A stretch of DNA of 10,517 nucleotides from Lunasporangiospora selenospora. Its lineage: Eukaryota; Mortierellomycota; Mortierellomycetes; Mortierellales; Mortierellaceae. Position numbers and translations under genes: made by a program. Under the pieces are notes generated by a model, which was not told the DNA's origin, ran no database searches, and saw nothing but the letters and a program-made list of their open reading frames with translations. The first letter of the stretch is position 1; the number at the start of each line of letters is the position of its first letter. The stretch lies in contig JAABOA010000217.1 in NCBI GenBank assembly GCA_015680635.1, positions 9,268 to 19,784 on the forward strand. The letters are read 5' to 3'. Below, in pieces: positions 8,728 through 10,517 of the stretch.

Positions 8728-9211
8728 AAAATCTCAACAATTTTGCCCATGTGTTCTTTGCTTTTCTCTTTCTTTTTCTTAGCAAAGGTACTCAGGATTC
8801 ATCTGGAGGCGTATGGTAAAATGAGGTGGCCGGCTCTCAAGTTGGCTGCGGTAACAGTGGCAAAGAGAGCACTCAGAGTCTAAAAGGAAAAGGAAGGCCA
8901 GAGAAATTCAAAGAAAAAAAAGGAGAGGGGCGGCGAGGACAGAAGGCACAGCCGTGCACAAGGTTTGGCTGACTGGAAGGCGAAGTTCGGCCATTCCATT
9001 CTCCTGTAGTGGCTTGCCCACACCTCTCCGCCCTTTTCTCGAGCTGGAGGGAGGACACAAAAGGGGATTCCGGTTCACCTTTCCTTCTTTCTCACCATCG
9101 TCAGACTCTTTCTCATCTTTTTTGTCATTTTCAGATTTCATTTCTATACTCAACCCTCCACTCCCCATCAGAACTGAATAACACCTCCCCATCCTACTCT
9201 CAGAGGAAACA
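8728..9211. other. Intergenic region and SGT1 promoter
   Basis: After the A-rich end of the kelch gene, the stretch is of mixed composition to about 9050, then strongly pyrimidine-rich (9075-9165), with a TTTTCAG near 9128-9134 that could end a 5' UTR intron. No additional gene is supported; the open frames here are by-products of purine/pyrimidine bias. Confidence 0.6.
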
Positions 9212-10517
9212 ATGACTACAGCTCAGGATCTGTTCAACAATGGCAGCCACGCGTTCGCGGATGAGGACTATGAGGAGGCACTCCGACTCTACACCCTTGC
9301 CATCGAGGCGGACGCCACCAATGCCGAGTTCTTTTTGAAACGGTAATGTTATATCCTTTTTATTTTTTTCTCGGATAGAACTCATTTCTTTAGGCAATGA
9401 TTCCTTCCCCTTGGAGCTCGTGACCGTGTCATCATTCATTGGTGACCCGATGCCTTTAAGAAAAGAGTTTGATGACTCTCATCTAAATTGCCAATGCTGA
9501 TCTTTTCGCGTCCCCTATTTGTTATTTTCTATAGCTCAACAACTTTTCAGAAACTTGGCAAGGATCAGGAGGCATATGACGATGCCGTCAAAGCGCTTGC
9601 GCTCACCCAAAAGGAGCAGAGCGCCAACTCGTCCCTGGAGGCAAAGGCTCAACTTCGCAAAGGGTAAACTCTTTTTCTTTTTCTTTTTTGGCATTTGGCG
9701 TTTGGTGTGTTCATTCATGGGTGAGAGGCCTCGACCCGGTTACAATATCATGAGAGGAGTGCGATAGTACAAATCTCTTTACCCTCCTGCCCTCTCAAAA
9801 CCAAAAACAGACCCGAGGAAATGACCGAGGCATCGTTCGTCCAGTGTCTGAATGCTCTTCTGCACCACAAACGGAGGTCCACGGTCATCCGTTGTCAACA
9901 AAAAAAAAAAATAGATGTCATGGTTAACTCGGCTTTCTGACGATTTCGAATCTCTGGGTTTTAGATCGGCCGCATATCAGTTGAAGGATTATAGGACCGC
10001 TAAGGCTGCCCTGGATGCATGCCATGGCCTCAACCCTAACTTGCCTACTCTGGCGACCTGGATCAAGAAGAACGACGAAGAGTACTCCAAGCTTCCTGTT
10101 GAGCCTGTCCAGCCTGCTGCGCCCGCCCCTACGCCCGCCCCAGCCCCAGCTGCATCGGCTCCCGCACCAGCTCCCGTTACGCCAGCCATCCATCGTGTCA
10201 GGTAAACAGAAGAAAACAAATGGGTTGTGGTGATATCTTTTTTTATTTAATCTCGAGGTGTGTGTGTGTGTGTGGTGATGGATAGTGGATAACTAAGCCA
10301 TTTTGTTTCATACTATGGGATGAAAAAAAATAGACACGAGTGGTACCAGAACGATGAATATGTGACTATCTCGGTCTTTATCAAGAGTGTCAAGAAGGAT
10401 GCCGTCGACATCAACTTTACAGATAATGCAGTAAGTTCTCACTAAGTACAGCGCATGTCATCTAAAGCCGACACAAAAATAATGCGAGGGATACTCAAAG
10501 GATATTTCGTGGACAAT
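9212..10517 (+). CDS. SGT1: SGT1 co-chaperone (TPR-CS-SGS), spliced, C-terminus off the right edge
   Basis: Adaptor of HSP90 that works with SKP1/SCF ubiquitin ligases and kinetochore assembly in yeast, and in plant immune receptor stability. Visible exons 9212-9342, 9535-9663, 9965-10201 and 10334-10430 join in phase with GT-AG borders into 198 codons; the fourth intron opens with GTAAGT at 10431, so coding sequence ends there within the window. Three TPR units are seen: residues 1-36 (LFNNGSHAFADEDYEEALRL), 38-70 (FLKRSTTFQKLGKDQEAYDD) and 81-115 (KAQLRKGSAAYQLKDYRTAK). A Pro/Ala-rich linker follows (132-163), then the start of the CS (p23-like) domain, HEWYQNDEYVTISVFIK from residue 167, with the Trp-Tyr-Gln expected of the HSP90-binding face. 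The remaining CS strands and the SGS domain should follow to the right. The start is the first ATG of the frame that yields a complete first TPR. Intron 2 (9664-9964) is 301 nt and could contain an alternative exon. Confidence 0.93.
10104..10190 (+). repeat. Pro/Ala-rich linker repeat in SGT1
   Basis: Imperfect repeats of CCN GCN codons encode alternating Pro and Ala (residues about 134-160) between the TPR and CS domains. The linker between TPR and CS in this family is variable in length and composition, so this is probably a flexible spacer. Confidence 0.75.
10258..10274. repeat. (GT)n microsatellite in SGT1 intron 3
   Basis: Seventeen bases of alternating G and T within the intron at 10202-10333. 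It lies away from both splice borders and has no evident function. It could vary in length between strains. Confidence 0.85.

Noticed and set aside
8908-9192. 94-aa minus-strand charged frame upstream of SGT1
   Set aside because: Lys/Glu/Asp richness arises from reading the pyrimidine-rich promoter on its complement; no homology is recognised.
1-10517. Prokaryotic features such as operons, Shine-Dalgarno sites, CRISPR, attachment sites or phage genes
   Set aside because: All four genes are eukaryotic families, three with spliceosomal introns; nothing supports a bacterial or viral origin.

Overview
The window is nuclear DNA of an intron-rich fungus. It carries four eukaryotic protein genes. 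Three of them are interrupted by short GT-AG introns, mostly 87-190 nt. Pyrimidine-rich promoters, A/T homopolymer runs and near-neutral base composition fit an early-diverging filamentous fungus. A Mortierella-like (Mucoromycota/Mortierellomycota) source is my best inference, but it rests on gene architecture only. There is no operon, CRISPR array, prophage, IS element or recognisable RNA gene.

Layout, left to right. (1) 1-3711, minus strand: most of a TRAPPC11 (foie gras) gene, ten exons visible, with the C-terminus beyond the left edge. (2) 3712-3917: a 206-bp shared promoter holding a palindromic CACGTG core. (3) 3918-5569, plus strand: a complete six-exon phosphatidylinositol synthase gene (PIS1/CDIPT family, 233 aa) with the full CDP-alcohol phosphotransferase signature. 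(4) 5570-6555: a 986-bp gap with a second ATCACGTG site and a weak, start-less minus-strand spliced reading frame. (5) 6556-8679, plus strand: an uninterrupted 707-aa kelch + BTB protein of the LZTR1/Ral2-like layout. (6) 8680-9211: 3' end of the kelch gene and pyrimidine-rich promoter of the next gene. (7) 9212 to the right edge, plus strand: the SGT1 co-chaperone gene (three TPRs, Pro/Ala linker, start of the CS domain); the rest of CS and the SGS domain lie outside.

Functionally these are housekeeping genes. TRAPPC11 and PI synthase share a promoter and both act at the ER-Golgi interface (tethering and the precursor of phosphoinositides), so co-expression is plausible. The kelch-BTB protein and SGT1 both belong to families linked to ubiquitin ligases (CUL3 adaptors; SKP1/HSP90 co-chaperone), but adjacency alone does not prove a link. 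I do not see an undescribed biological system here. The more unusual points are family-specific low-complexity insertions inside conserved domains, a 40-nt exon carrying half of the PI synthase active site, and the intronless kelch-BTB gene among intron-dense neighbours.
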